Assembly (NCBI RefSeq): GCF_001895005.1
Contig: NZ_BCXH01000007.1
Location: forward strand, 186,001 to 250,000
Reading direction: 5' to 3'
DNA length: 64,000 nucleotides
From: Rhodococcus yunnanensis NBRC 103083
Lineage (GTDB): Bacteria; Actinomycetota; Actinomycetes; Mycobacteriales; Mycobacteriaceae
Shown one piece after another: positions 26,169 to 34,471 of the stretch. The notes beneath the pieces are model-generated. The model saw only the letters and a list, made by a program, of their open reading frames with translations. It was not told the origin of the DNA and ran no database searches. The position numbers were made by a program, and so were the translations under genes. The first letter of the stretch is position 1, and every line of letters starts with the position of its first letter.

Positions 26169-27718
26169 CCCGGCTGCTCGACTGCCAGGAGGTGACCAAG
26201 AGTTTCGGCGGAGTTCCTGTGCTGAAAGGAATCTCGCTCGAACTGCACCCTGGCACCGTCACCGCACTCGCCGGTGAGAACGGCGCGGGCAAGTCGACTT
26301 TGATGAAGATCGCGACCGGGCAGCTTCGCGCCGACACCGGTACCGTCACCATCGGAGAACACACGCTGTCGGCAGGCGATCCGCGGGATGCGGTCCGCCA
26401 CGGTGTTGTCATCGTGCCGCAGGAGCTCGCCTCGATCGACGACATGACGGTGTACGAGAACATGTTCGTCGGTCGCGAGAAGCGCCGCGGAATCCTTCTC
26501 GACCGCCGGGCCATGATCAAGGAAGCCGCCGAAGCCCTTGCGGTGTTCGACGTGTCCATCTCGCCGACCGCGCGCATGGGGAGCCTGCCCGTCGGACTTC
26601 GGCAGATCATCGAGATCGTCAAGGCCGCCCGCACCGGCGCCCAGGTCGTCATGCTCGACGAGCCGACCTCCGCCATCTCCGAACGTGAGGTCGAAGGCCT
26701 CTACAAAGTGATGAAGCAACTGCGCGACCGCGGCGTGGCGATGGTGTACACGACGCACAAGATGGCCGAAATCCGTGCCATCGCGGACCGAGTCGTCGTA
26801 CTGCGAGACGGAAAGCTCATCACCGACGAATCCCTCGCCGACATCACCGACGACGAGATCGTCACCGCGATGATCGGCCGCGAACTGGAGCATCTGTTCC
26901 CCGCTGTCGGCAAGGACACCGGCGATGTGGTCCTCGAAGTCGAGAACCTGCTCGTCGCAGGCGCTTCCGAGCCGGTGAACCTCACCGTCAGGCGCGGTGA
27001 GATCGTCGGGTTGGCCGGCCTCGTCGGCGCAGGCCGCACCGAGTTGCTCGAGGCGCTGTTCGGTATGCGTTCGGTGATATCGGGAACGATCAAGGTCGAC
27101 GGCAAGCTGATCACCAAGGGTCGACCGGCTGCGGCCATCACCGCGGGCATGGCCATGGTGCCCGAGGACCGCAAGGTCAACGGCGTCGTATTGTCGATGA
27201 GCGTGCTGGACAACGGATCTCTTCCCAGGCTGGCGTCCTTCAGCATCGCCGGATGGTTGCGCAACAAGTCCCGATCCACCGCCGTGGCCGGCGCCATGGA
27301 GTCGGTACGACTGCGCAGCCGCGGACTGAGCCAGAGCGTCGGCACCCTGTCCGGTGGAAATCAGCAGAAAGTAGTGCTCGCTCGCTGGTTGACCGGTACC
27401 GTCAACGTACTGCTTCTCGACGAACCCACCCGCGGTGTCGACGTCGGAGCTCGCTCCGAGATCTATCGGATCATCACCGAATTCGCCAGCCGCGGAATGG
27501 CAGTCGTCATGGCGTCGTCGGACATGCCCGAGATCGTCGGTCTCTCGCACCGCGCGTTCGTCATGCGTGAGGGCGCCTTCGTCGGCGAACTCGATCGACA
27601 GGCGCTCGATCATCCCGAAGTTCAGGACTCGGTCTTCCGTCTGGCCACCGCCCTGGACTCACGAAGCGAAACACCCGCGGCCGAACAGCGGCCGTCACTC
27701 GAGGAGGCACAACAGTGA
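26165..27718 (+). CDS. sugar ABC transporter ATPase (RbsA type)
   Basis: A 517-residue double ATPase. First domain: Walker A GENGAGKST, Walker B VVMLDEPTSAIS; the signature position reads LPVGLRQ instead of LSGG. Second domain: signature LSGGNQQK and Walker B LLLDEPTRGVD, with a degenerate Walker A (GLVGAGRTE), as usual in RbsA/XylG proteins. It energises uptake through the permease at 27715 of the sugar or polyol metabolised by the operon. Confidence 0.92.
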   Translation: MTRLLDCQEVTKSFGGVPVLKGISLELHPGTVTALAGENGAGKSTLMKIATGQLRADTGTVTIGEHTLSAGDPRDAVRHGVVIVPQELASIDDMTVYENMFVGREKRRGILLDRRAMIKEAAEALAVFDVSISPTARMGSLPVGLRQIIEIVKAARTGAQVVMLDEPTSAISEREVEGLYKVMKQLRDRGVAMVYTTHKMAEIRAIADRVVVLRDGKLITDESLADITDDEIVTAMIGRELEHLFPAVGKDTGDVVLEVENLLVAGASEPVNLTVRRGEIVGLAGLVGAGRTELLEALFGMRSVISGTIKVDGKLITKGRPAAAITAGMAMVPEDRKVNGVVLSMSVLDNGSLPRLASFSIAGWLRNKSRSTAVAGAMESVRLRSRGLSQSVGTLSGGNQQKVVLARWLTGTVNVLLLDEPTRGVDVGARSEIYRIITEFASRGMAVVMASSDMPEIVGLSHRAFVMREGAFVGELDRQALDHPEVQDSVFRLATALDSRSETPAAEQRPSLEEAQQ

Positions 27719-28734
27719 CAACACCCGTCGCTGAAACGGACGACAAGACGTCCGTATCGGCCACCACAGGCGAACCGGTACGCCGGTTCTCCGGTGCCTG
27801 GGCTGGAGCTCTGGCTCTGCGTTACTCCATGGTCATCGTCATGCTGCTCGTCATCGCGTACTTCTCGTATCGCAGTGCACGATTCGGCACCGTCGACAAC
27901 CTGCAGACGATCCTCGTCGCGGCTGCACCGTTCGCTCTGATCGCCCTGGGGCAGACACTGGTCATCCTCACCGGCGGTATCGACCTGTCGGTCGGCAGCG
28001 TCATCGCCGTGTCCGCGATGGCATCCGCGGCAGTGGCGAAGGCCAACCCGGGCCAGATCTGGATGACCGTGCTCGTCGCGATGGCCGTCGGCCTGATCGC
28101 GGGCTCGATCAACGGATATCTGGTTTCGCGCATCAATGTGCCTCCATTCATCGCGACACTCGGTATGCTCACCGCAGGTTCAGGTTTCGCGTATGTCATC
28201 GGCGGTGGCGCACCCATCAACGGGCTTCCCGCCGAGTTCGGCCAGATCGCCAACACCAAGATCTTCGGACTGCAGATCCCGGTTCTGGTGATGATCATCG
28301 GCATCGTCGTGCTGGCCGTGGTGATGAAGCGAACCGCATACGGTATGCGCGTATACGCCGTCGGCGGTAACCGCACGGCAGCCGAGATCGCCGGCATCAA
28401 TGCCAAGAACGTCCTGTTCAGTGTCTATGCACTGTCCGGCGTGCTTGCCGGCCTGTCGGGTGTCATGCTCGCATCCCGCGTCATCTCCGGTCCGCCCAAC
28501 CTCGGCCAGGGATACGAACTGGACGCGATCGCCGCCGTCGTCATCGGCGGTGCGAGCCTCATGGGCGGACGCGGCACCATCTGGGGAACCGCGCTCGGGC
28601 TGTTCATGATTCAGACGCTCAACAACGGCCTCGATCTCCTCGTGGTACCTGCCTACTGGCAGGACGTCATCAAGGGCGTCCTCATCGTCGCTGCCGTCTC
28701 GGTCGACGTGTGGTCGTCCAAACGAAGAACCTGA
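27715..28734 (+). CDS. sugar ABC transporter permease (RbsC type)
   Basis: A 339-residue inner-membrane permease of the ribose/xylose branch, with about ten hydrophobic segments. Typical blocks are ALGQTLVILTGGIDLSVGS, INVPPFIATLGML, YAVGGNRTAAEIAGIN and a VIGGASLMGGRGT loop. GTG start overlaps the ATPase stop (GTGA). Confidence 0.92.
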   Translation: MTTPVAETDDKTSVSATTGEPVRRFSGAWAGALALRYSMVIVMLLVIAYFSYRSARFGTVDNLQTILVAAAPFALIALGQTLVILTGGIDLSVGSVIAVSAMASAAVAKANPGQIWMTVLVAMAVGLIAGSINGYLVSRINVPPFIATLGMLTAGSGFAYVIGGGAPINGLPAEFGQIANTKIFGLQIPVLVMIIGIVVLAVVMKRTAYGMRVYAVGGNRTAAEIAGINAKNVLFSVYALSGVLAGLSGVMLASRVISGPPNLGQGYELDAIAAVVIGGASLMGGRGTIWGTALGLFMIQTLNNGLDLLVVPAYWQDVIKGVLIVAAVSVDVWSSKRRT

Positions 28735-28782
28735 CCGACCTTCTCAACTCTCGTCACAACATTCACCGATCTGGAGATGACA

Positions 28783-29823
28783 ATGAAGTTTACTTCCAAG
28801 ATGCTGACCGTGGCGGCCACCGGCCTCCTCGCCGTCGGTGTCACCGCCTGCGGCGCGGGCGATACCAGTGCCCAGGACGGAAAGACGCGCATCGGCGTCA
28901 CCGTCTACGACATGAGCTCGTTCATCACCGCAGGCAAGGAAGGCATGGAGACCTACGCCGCGGCCAATGACATCGAGTTGCTGTGGAACTCCGCAGGCAA
29001 CGATGTCTCGACGCAGGCGAGCCAGGTCGACTCCCTGATCAACCAGGGCGTCGATGCGATCATCATTGTTCCGGTGCAGGCAGATTCGCTCGCTCCGCAG
29101 GTGCAGTCCGCCAAGGACAAGGACATTCCCGTCATCGCGGTCAATGCGGAACTCGAGACCGATCAGATCTCCGGCAACGTCCAGCCCGACGACGTCGCGG
29201 CAGGCGCGCAGGAAATGCAGATGATGGCCGACAAGCTCGGTGGCCGCGGCAACATCGTCATCCTGCAGGGCCCGCTCGGCGGATCCGGTGAAATCAACCG
29301 TGGCGCAGGCATCGACCAGGTTCTCGCGAAGTACCCGGACATCAAGGTGCTCGCCAAGGACACCGCCAACTGGAAGCGCGACGAGGCCGTCAACAAGACC
29401 AAGAACTGGCTCTCCAGCTTCGGCGACCAGATCGACGGCGTCGTCTCCCAGAACGACGACATGGGCCTCGGCGCACTGCAGGCTCTCAAGGAAGCCGGCC
29501 GCACCGATGTTCCGATCGTGGGCATCGACGGCATCGAGGACGGGCTCAATGCCGTCAAGAGCGGTGAATTCATCGGCACGTCACTGCAGAACGGCACTGT
29601 CGAGCTCTCCGCAGGTTTGGCTGTAGCGAACCGTATCGCCAAGGGCGAGGACGGCGACACCGCACCGGTGTACATCATGCCTGCCATCACCCCGGAGAAC
29701 GTCGACGTCGCCATCGAGCACGTCGTGACCGAGCGTCAGGCCTTCCTCGACGGCCTGGTCGAACTGACCGATCAGAACCTCGAGTCCGGCGACATCGCCA
29801 ACGAGGGCATCCCCGGTCAGTAG
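28783..29823 (+). CDS. sugar ABC transporter substrate-binding lipoprotein (RbsB type)
   Basis: A 346-residue Peripla_BP_4-type lipoprotein. The ATG at 28783 is preferred: GGAG at 28773-28776 directly abuts the ATG at 28777 but is 6 nt from this one. Signal peptide ends in lipobox GVTAC (Cys23). Mature protein begins [19 protein letters not shown] and carries [18 protein letters not shown] and [18 protein letters not shown], typical of ribose/xylose/polyol-binding proteins. A strong terminator follows. Confidence 0.9.
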   Translation: MKFTSKMLTVAATGLLAVGVTACGAGDTSAQDGKTRIGVTVYDMSSFITAGKEGMETYAAANDIELLWNSAGNDVSTQASQVDSLINQGVDAIIIVPVQADSLAPQVQSAKDKDIPVIAVNAELETDQISGNVQPDDVAAGAQEMQMMADKLGGRGNIVILQGPLGGSGEINRGAGIDQVLAKYPDIKVLAKDTANWKRDEAVNKTKNWLSSFGDQIDGVVSQNDDMGLGALQALKEAGRTDVPIVGIDGIEDGLNAVKSGEFIGTSLQNGTVELSAGLAVANRIAKGEDGDTAPVYIMPAITPENVDVAIEHVVTERQAFLDGLVELTDQNLESGDIANEGIPGQ

Positions 29824-29835
29824 ACCGCTACCGGC

Positions 29836-29880
29836 TTCGAGGTGGGGCGGCGCTGTCCCCCACACCCGCCCCACCTCGAA
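29836..29880 (+). terminator. 15-bp perfect hairpin after rbsB-like gene
   Basis: Arms 29836-29850 and 29866-29880 (left arm TTCGAGGTGGGGCGG) pair perfectly around a 15-nt loop, 12 bp after the stop codon. It probably ends or attenuates the operon before the final SDR gene. Confidence 0.75.
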
Positions 29881-29883
29881 TAC

Positions 29884-29938
29884 CACCGCTCTGAACATCA
29901 CCGCTCTGAACATCACAGCTCGAACCTCTCAGCTCGAA
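29884..29938. repeat. short degenerate tandem repeats upstream of SDR
   Basis: CACCGCTCTGAACAT appears twice in tandem from 29884, followed by two decayed copies with GCTC-GAAC cores up to about 29938. Lies between the terminator and the SDR ribosome-binding site. Confidence 0.6.
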
Positions 29939-29957
29939 ACGAAAGGTGTGTCCTGAC

Positions 29958-30716
29958 ATGACGACCGTCCCTGCTCCCGTCGATCTGTCGTTCGACGGCA
30001 TGGTGGCCGTCGTGTCCGGCGGCGCCTCAGGAATCGGTGCAGCCATCGGCGCCGCGTACGTCGCACAGGGCGCCGACGTCGTCCTCGTCGATCGCGATGG
30101 CGACGCAGCGGCGAAAACCGCGTCGGACATCGGTGCCCGTAGCCTCGCCTGCGATGTCGCCGACCGCGAATCCGTCCGCGCCGCAGCCTCTTCCGTCGTC
30201 GCCGAGCTCGGACACGTGGACGTACTGGTCAACTCGGCCGGTGTCGCTCGCCTGGCTCCCGCCGAGGAACTGTCGGACGAGTTCTGGAACCTCACGATGA
30301 ACGTCAACCTGACCGGAACATTCCTGATGTGCCAGGAGTTCGGTCGCATCATGCTGGGGCGTGGCAGCGGGCGCATCGTCAACATCGCCTCGCAGGCCGC
30401 CACCGTCGCAATCGAGGAGCACGCAGCGTACTGCGCCTCGAAATTCGGTGTGCTCGGGCTGACCAAGGTGCTCGCAGCGGAATGGGCGGGCCGCGGCGTC
30501 ACGGTCAACACCATCTCCCCCACTGTCGTCATGACCCCACTCGGCCGCGAGGCTTGGTCCAACCCGAAGGGTGACGCGCTGCGCGCCCGTATTCCGGTGG
30601 GCCGCTTCGCCGAAACCCAGGACGTCACCTCGGTTGCCATCTTCCTGGCTTCGGCCGGCGCGGCGATGATCAACGGTGCCGACATCCTCGTCGACGGCGG
30701 TTACACGATCCTCTGA
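29958..30716 (+). CDS. SDR family oxidoreductase
   Basis: A 252-residue classical SDR: GGASGIG motif near residue 21, NSAG, catalytic Ser145, Tyr158 and Lys162, and C-terminal INGADILVDGGYTIL. Similar in type to the SDR at 24355, and to gluconate or arabinitol dehydrogenases. It lies after the operon terminator, so it may be expressed by read-through or from its own promoter. Role in polyol oxidation is inferred from position. Confidence 0.83.
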   Translation: MTTVPAPVDLSFDGMVAVVSGGASGIGAAIGAAYVAQGADVVLVDRDGDAAAKTASDIGARSLACDVADRESVRAAASSVVAELGHVDVLVNSAGVARLAPAEELSDEFWNLTMNVNLTGTFLMCQEFGRIMLGRGSGRIVNIASQAATVAIEEHAAYCASKFGVLGLTKVLAAEWAGRGVTVNTISPTVVMTPLGREAWSNPKGDALRARIPVGRFAETQDVTSVAIFLASAGAAMINGADILVDGGYTIL

Positions 30717-30764
30717 CGTGCCTCCGGCGCCCGCACGTGCACACTGACCGCGGACGGTGACTCC

Positions 30765-32264
30765 TCACGGACGGTCGCGGAGCGCACGCTTGAGCAACTT
30801 CCCACTCTGATTGCGCGGAAGTTCATCGACGAAGACGACCGACTTCGGCACCTTGAACGGTGCGATCAGACCCTTGACGTGCTCGATCAGGGCTGCCTCC
30901 GTGACAGTGCGGGATCCATCCTTGAGTACGACGACCGCAGTGACTGCCTCGATCCACTTCTCGTCGGGCGTCCCGATGACAGCTACCTCCGCGACCGAGG
31001 GATGTGTGTAGATCGCATCCTCGACCTCACGCGAGGCGACCAGAATCCCTCCGGTGTTGATGACGTCCTTGATGCGATCGACGACGGTGATGAATCCCTC
31101 GGAGTCACGTGTCACGAGATCACCCGAATGAAACCACCCGTCCTGGAACGCTTCTTCGGTGGACTCGGGGTTGTTCCAGTATCCATCACACAGTTGCGGT
31201 GAGCGGTAGAGCACTTCACCCGGTTCGCCGTCGGGTACGTCGCCACCGTCGGCATCGACCACCCTCGTTTCCACGAAGAACACCGCGCGCCCACACGATG
31301 CGGGGCGGTCTTCGTGCTCGTCAGGCTGCAAGACGGTTGCCAGCGGTCCGATCTCGGACTGCCCGAAACAGTTGTAGAAGCCCAGCTCCGGATACCGCGC
31401 TCGCAGCCTGTTCAGCACGGTGACGGGCATGATGGACGCACCGTACTGCGCCTTGGTGAGCGAGGATAGGTCCCGTGTCGCCAGATCCGGATGGTTCGCG
31501 AGCGGAACCCATACCGTCGGCGCAAGAAACAGCGATCCGATCTTGTCTTCCTCGATGCGGCGCAGGATCTCGGACACGTCGGGCCGCTTCATCAGATGCA
31601 CCGTCGCCCCGACCGACAAGTAGGGCAACGTGAACACGTGCATGCCTGCAGAGTGGTACAGCGGCATCGCGACGAGGGGATTGTCGTCCTTGTCGAGACC
31701 GAGCGAAATCACCGAGGACACGTACTCGGCCACCAGCGCACCGTGGGACATCATGGCGCCCTTGGGCTTCGACGTCGTACCCGAGGTGTACAGCAGCTGA
31801 GCGAGGTCACCGGACGCTGCAACGGACTCGAATTCACCAGCGTCGTCGCCGGTGTCGAGCAGTACTGGCAACAGCAACACGTGGTCGATGTGGAGATCGC
31901 CGCGCACCGAGTCCAACGTCGGCTCGAGATCCGGATCGACGAGCACCACACGGGAGCCCGATTGCTCCACAATGTATTTCAGTTCTTCCCCTACGAGGGC
32001 GTAGTTCACCGGCACGTGTACGAGGCCGGCTCGCACGCATGCCAAGAATCCCACGACGTACGAGTCGGAGTTGACTCCGTACGCGGCGACACGATCTCCC
32101 GTCGACAGCCCGAGCGAGAGCAGTCGTCGAGCTGCACTGCTGACGACGTCGTCCAAGTGTCGGTAGTTGTGGCTGCGACCATCGAAGGTGATGGCCGTTC
32201 GCTCGGGGTATCTCGCGGCCGACCGCCGCAGGACGCCGTCGATGGTGTTCGTCCGCGAGCCCAT
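30765..32264 (-). CDS. acyl-CoA synthetase (AMP-binding)
   Basis: A 499-residue ANL-superfamily ligase that activates a carboxylic acid to its CoA thioester. AMP-binding motif YTSGTTSKPKGAM, the GWFHSGDL and VDRIKDVINTGG motifs and the C-terminal catalytic Lys in RNQSGKLLKR are all present. The hinge region reads GGILVASREVE rather than the common GGENVYPxEVE. It diverges from the LuxR-type gene at 32362 and probably provides the CoA ester used by the thiolase and hydratase of this cluster. Confidence 0.9.
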   Translation of the reverse strand: MGSRTNTIDGVLRRSAARYPERTAITFDGRSHNYRHLDDVVSSAARRLLSLGLSTGDRVAAYGVNSDSYVVGFLACVRAGLVHVPVNYALVGEELKYIVEQSGSRVVLVDPDLEPTLDSVRGDLHIDHVLLLPVLLDTGDDAGEFESVAASGDLAQLLYTSGTTSKPKGAMMSHGALVAEYVSSVISLGLDKDDNPLVAMPLYHSAGMHVFTLPYLSVGATVHLMKRPDVSEILRRIEEDKIGSLFLAPTVWVPLANHPDLATRDLSSLTKAQYGASIMPVTVLNRLRARYPELGFYNCFGQSEIGPLATVLQPDEHEDRPASCGRAVFFVETRVVDADGGDVPDGEPGEVLYRSPQLCDGYWNNPESTEEAFQDGWFHSGDLVTRDSEGFITVVDRIKDVINTGGILVASREVEDAIYTHPSVAEVAVIGTPDEKWIEAVTAVVVLKDGSRTVTEAALIEHVKGLIAPFKVPKSVVFVDELPRNQSGKLLKRALRDRP

Positions 32265-32318
32265 GCCGACAGGCTATAGGACGTCCAACGAAAACCGGGG
32301 CGATACGGTCGCATCACC

Positions 32319-32342
32319 CGATTCGACCCGGTCCCCGAATCG
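32319..32342. promoter_or_regulatory. CGATTCG-N10-CGAATCG inverted repeat in divergent region
   Basis: Seven-bp perfect arms, 20 bp upstream of the luxR start and 55 bp upstream of the ligase start. A candidate operator for the divergent pair. Confidence 0.4.
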
Positions 32343-32361
32343 AGTTGGATATCATGGCTCA

Positions 32362-33150
32362 ATGCTCTCATCGGTGCCCGAGCCCACGCGGTCGTGGCGG
32401 GACACACTGTCCCCCGAGCACCTCCGTCGAATACTCGAAGTTCTCGACGTCTGCCGCACGTCCGGGAACGGCACACGCTTCAAGGAGAACCTGGTAGACG
32501 CTGTCGCGACGATATTCGACGTCCGTGACGTCACGTTCTTCTTCGGAACCACGTTCCCGACGCTGTTCGCCGATCCGGCACCTCTTCTGACCGGCGCCGC
32601 CGAACCCTTGCTCGACGTGTATCAGGAGCGGTGGCGAGAGAAGGACGTATTCGCACTCCCTCAGGCCCGGCGAGCGCTGACGGACGACGGCTTTGCCACC
32701 CTCGACGATCTCGCCCGGCTGCCGGTGCCGCAGAAGTCCTACGTCGAGGACTACCTCGCACCCCATGGCATGGGCACCGCGTCGGCGATCCACCTGCGCT
32801 TCGCCGACGGCGAAGCACTCGTAGGCATGTTCGATCGCGAACGCCACTGGGATCAGGTCGATATCACCGCGATGCGGCTTCTCGCCTCGCATCTTCGGGT
32901 GACCAGCCGTTCCGTCGTCATCGGTGCGGATGTGGAGTCGGTCGATGCACTCTCCGGGCTCACACCTCGTCAGATCGAGGTGGCCGAACTGATCACCGAC
33001 GGTCTCACCAACGCCGAGATCGCATCCGCGCTCACACTGACCGAGATGACCGTCAAGAAGTACGTCAGCCGGATCTTCGAGACCACCGGCCTTCGCAACC
33101 GGGCAGCACTCACCGCCTCGATACTGCGCCGACAGGGCTCGGCCATCTGA
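32362..33150 (+). CDS. LuxR family transcriptional regulator
   Basis: A 262-residue regulator with an N-terminal domain of about 190 residues that I do not recognise and a C-terminal GerE/LuxR helix-turn-helix (LTPRQIEVAELITDGLTNAEIASALTLTEMTVKKYVSRIFETTGLRNRAAL). ATG at 32362 is used; a nearby ATG at 32354 is out of frame. It diverges from the acyl-CoA ligase. Two hairpins follow its stop codon. Confidence 0.82.
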   Translation: MLSSVPEPTRSWRDTLSPEHLRRILEVLDVCRTSGNGTRFKENLVDAVATIFDVRDVTFFFGTTFPTLFADPAPLLTGAAEPLLDVYQERWREKDVFALPQARRALTDDGFATLDDLARLPVPQKSYVEDYLAPHGMGTASAIHLRFADGEALVGMFDRERHWDQVDITAMRLLASHLRVTSRSVVIGADVESVDALSGLTPRQIEVAELITDGLTNAEIASALTLTEMTVKKYVSRIFETTGLRNRAALTASILRRQGSAI

Positions 33151-33192
33151 CTGTCCACTTTCGAGGACCGTCGGATGCTGTGGCGCAGGTCA
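33151..33192. repeat. 42-bp direct repeat, copy 1
   Basis: Begins right after the luxR stop with CTGTCCACTTTCGAGGAC and matches 34387-34428 at 37 of 42 positions; similarity continues loosely for another 12 nt after a short gap. Copy 2 is upstream of the LLM monooxygenase. Confidence 0.8.
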
Positions 33193-33195
33193 GAG

Positions 33196-33219
33196 TCGCC
33201 GAGAGAAGTTTCTCGGCGA
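33196..33219 (+). terminator. hairpin after luxR gene
   Basis: Nine-bp arms TCGCCGAGA / TCTCGGCGA with a 6-nt loop, 45 bp after the stop codon. Confidence 0.5.
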
Positions 33220-33267
33220 TCGAGTCGACGCGAGCACGAGGAACCATCGTCAACGTTGCTGCGTGGG

Positions 33268-33309
33268 AGCGCATGGACTCGGTAACCTCGGACATCGAGT
33301 CCATGCGCT
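33268..33309. terminator. 14-bp hairpin between convergent luxR and SDR genes
   Basis: Perfect arms 33268-33281 (AGCGCATGGACTCG) and 33296-33309 with a 14-nt loop, 28 bp from the SDR stop on the opposite strand. Probably a bidirectional terminator. Confidence 0.65.
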
Positions 33310-33336
33310 GCGTTGTGGTCATGTCTGCGTTGTGAT

Positions 33337-34170
33337 TCAGCCTGCCGAGAATTCTCCTGCTGCGGCAACGACATCGCTGGCGAAGGTTCCCAAGGTCACG
33401 CTGGTTGCACCACCGTCGACGGGAATCACGGCCCCGCTGACGTATTCCGACAGGTCACTGGCAAGGAATGCAGCAACCGCGGCCACATCCGCGGGATACC
33501 CGACACGAAGGGACGGCTGCGACGGGCCGAGACGTGCGGCCAAGAACTCGATGAACTCCTCGCTCCTGGCGTCCTCGACTCCGAAGGTTCTGGACATGAT
33601 GGGGGTCATGATGATTCCTGGGGCAATTGCATTCGATCTGATGCCGTGCGGGCCGAGTTCCGCTGCAGCTTGACGCACGAGCCCCACCACGGCATGTTTT
33701 GCCGCCGTGTAACCGACTGTGCTCCAACCACCTTGCAACGACGCTGCGCTGCCGGTCGACACAATCGACCCCTTCGACCCCTGCTCGATGAACTGCGCTG
33801 CACTGTATTTGTGACCGAGAAGCACCGAACGCGCCAGCAGTGCAACAGTTCTGTCGAATCCGTCGGCGTCAGCCTCCAGAATCGACGACGGGTCCCCCTG
33901 CGCGCCTGCGTTGTTGACCATCACGTCCAGTCGACCGAATTGCTTCACGGCGAAGGAGATCGAGTCTCGCACCGATCCCTCGTCCGTCACGTCCGTGTGG
34001 GTGTACGCCGCTGCATCCCCAAGATCTCGCGCGATCGCTGCCCCTTCGTCACGGATGTCGGCAATGACGACCTTCGCGCCTTCGGCAACGAACCGCTCGA
34101 CGATTCCCCGCCCGATTCCGCTCGTACCGCCCGTCACGACGGCCACTTTGCCCTCGAGTAGTTTCGTCAT
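33337..34170 (-). CDS. SDR family oxidoreductase (carveol dehydrogenase-like context)
   Basis: A 277-residue classical SDR: GGTSGIG (14-20), NNAG, Ser141, Tyr154, Lys158 and the C-terminal SGAVIPVDGGATSV. ATG at 34170 has GGAGAGAG just upstream; a longer reading to 34221 would run into the operator region. It diverges from a limonene-monooxygenase-like gene, so oxidation of an alicyclic alcohol is a reasonable guess from context only. Its promoter region carries the GTTC/GAAC operators. Confidence 0.82.
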   Translation of the reverse strand: MTKLLEGKVAVVTGGTSGIGRGIVERFVAEGAKVVIADIRDEGAAIARDLGDAAAYTHTDVTDEGSVRDSISFAVKQFGRLDVMVNNAGAQGDPSSILEADADGFDRTVALLARSVLLGHKYSAAQFIEQGSKGSIVSTGSAASLQGGWSTVGYTAAKHAVVGLVRQAAAELGPHGIRSNAIAPGIIMTPIMSRTFGVEDARSEEFIEFLAARLGPSQPSLRVGYPADVAAVAAFLASDLSEYVSGAVIPVDGGATSVTLGTFASDVVAAAGEFSAG

Positions 34171-34232
34171 TTCTCTCTCCCGAATCATGTCTTGGGACAA
34201 TGGCGTGTAGGCGCCCTGCACCGTGCTGACAA

Positions 34233-34289
34233 GACCGATACTGTTCGGTCAAGACCGATATTGTTCAGTCTGTCCGAACAGTTGTTCGG
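34233..34289. promoter_or_regulatory. operator array with 20-bp period (GTTCGG/CCGAAC)
   Basis: Three symmetric elements centred at 34241.5, 34261.5 and 34281.5: GACCGA-N6-TCGGTC (34233-34250), a one-mismatch copy (34253-34270) and CCGAAC-N4-GTTCGG (34274-34289). GTTCAG-N5-CCGAAC (34263-34279) has the same layout as the palindrome at the xre-tetR promoter (39082-39098). It lies between the divergent SDR and LLM genes. Confidence 0.65.
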
Positions 34290-34386
34290 TCGTCGACCCT
34301 GCGGCCGACGTCTCAAATGTACGCCGACAAGTATTCACGGGCTGCCGGGTGCCCAACGGCCCACCGATCGATCGATACGATCCGCA

Positions 34387-34428
34387 CTGTCCACTTTCGA
34401 GGACTGTCGGCCACTGTGGCGTAGGTCA
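34387..34428. repeat. 42-bp direct repeat, copy 2, in LLM gene upstream region
   Basis: Second copy of the element at 33151-33192 (37 of 42 identical), 44 bp upstream of the LLM monooxygenase start. Its position suggests promoter or activator-site function. Confidence 0.8.
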
Positions 34429-34471
34429 TACAGTCACCGAGACCAATCCACTCGGCACTTTTGGAGACTCG

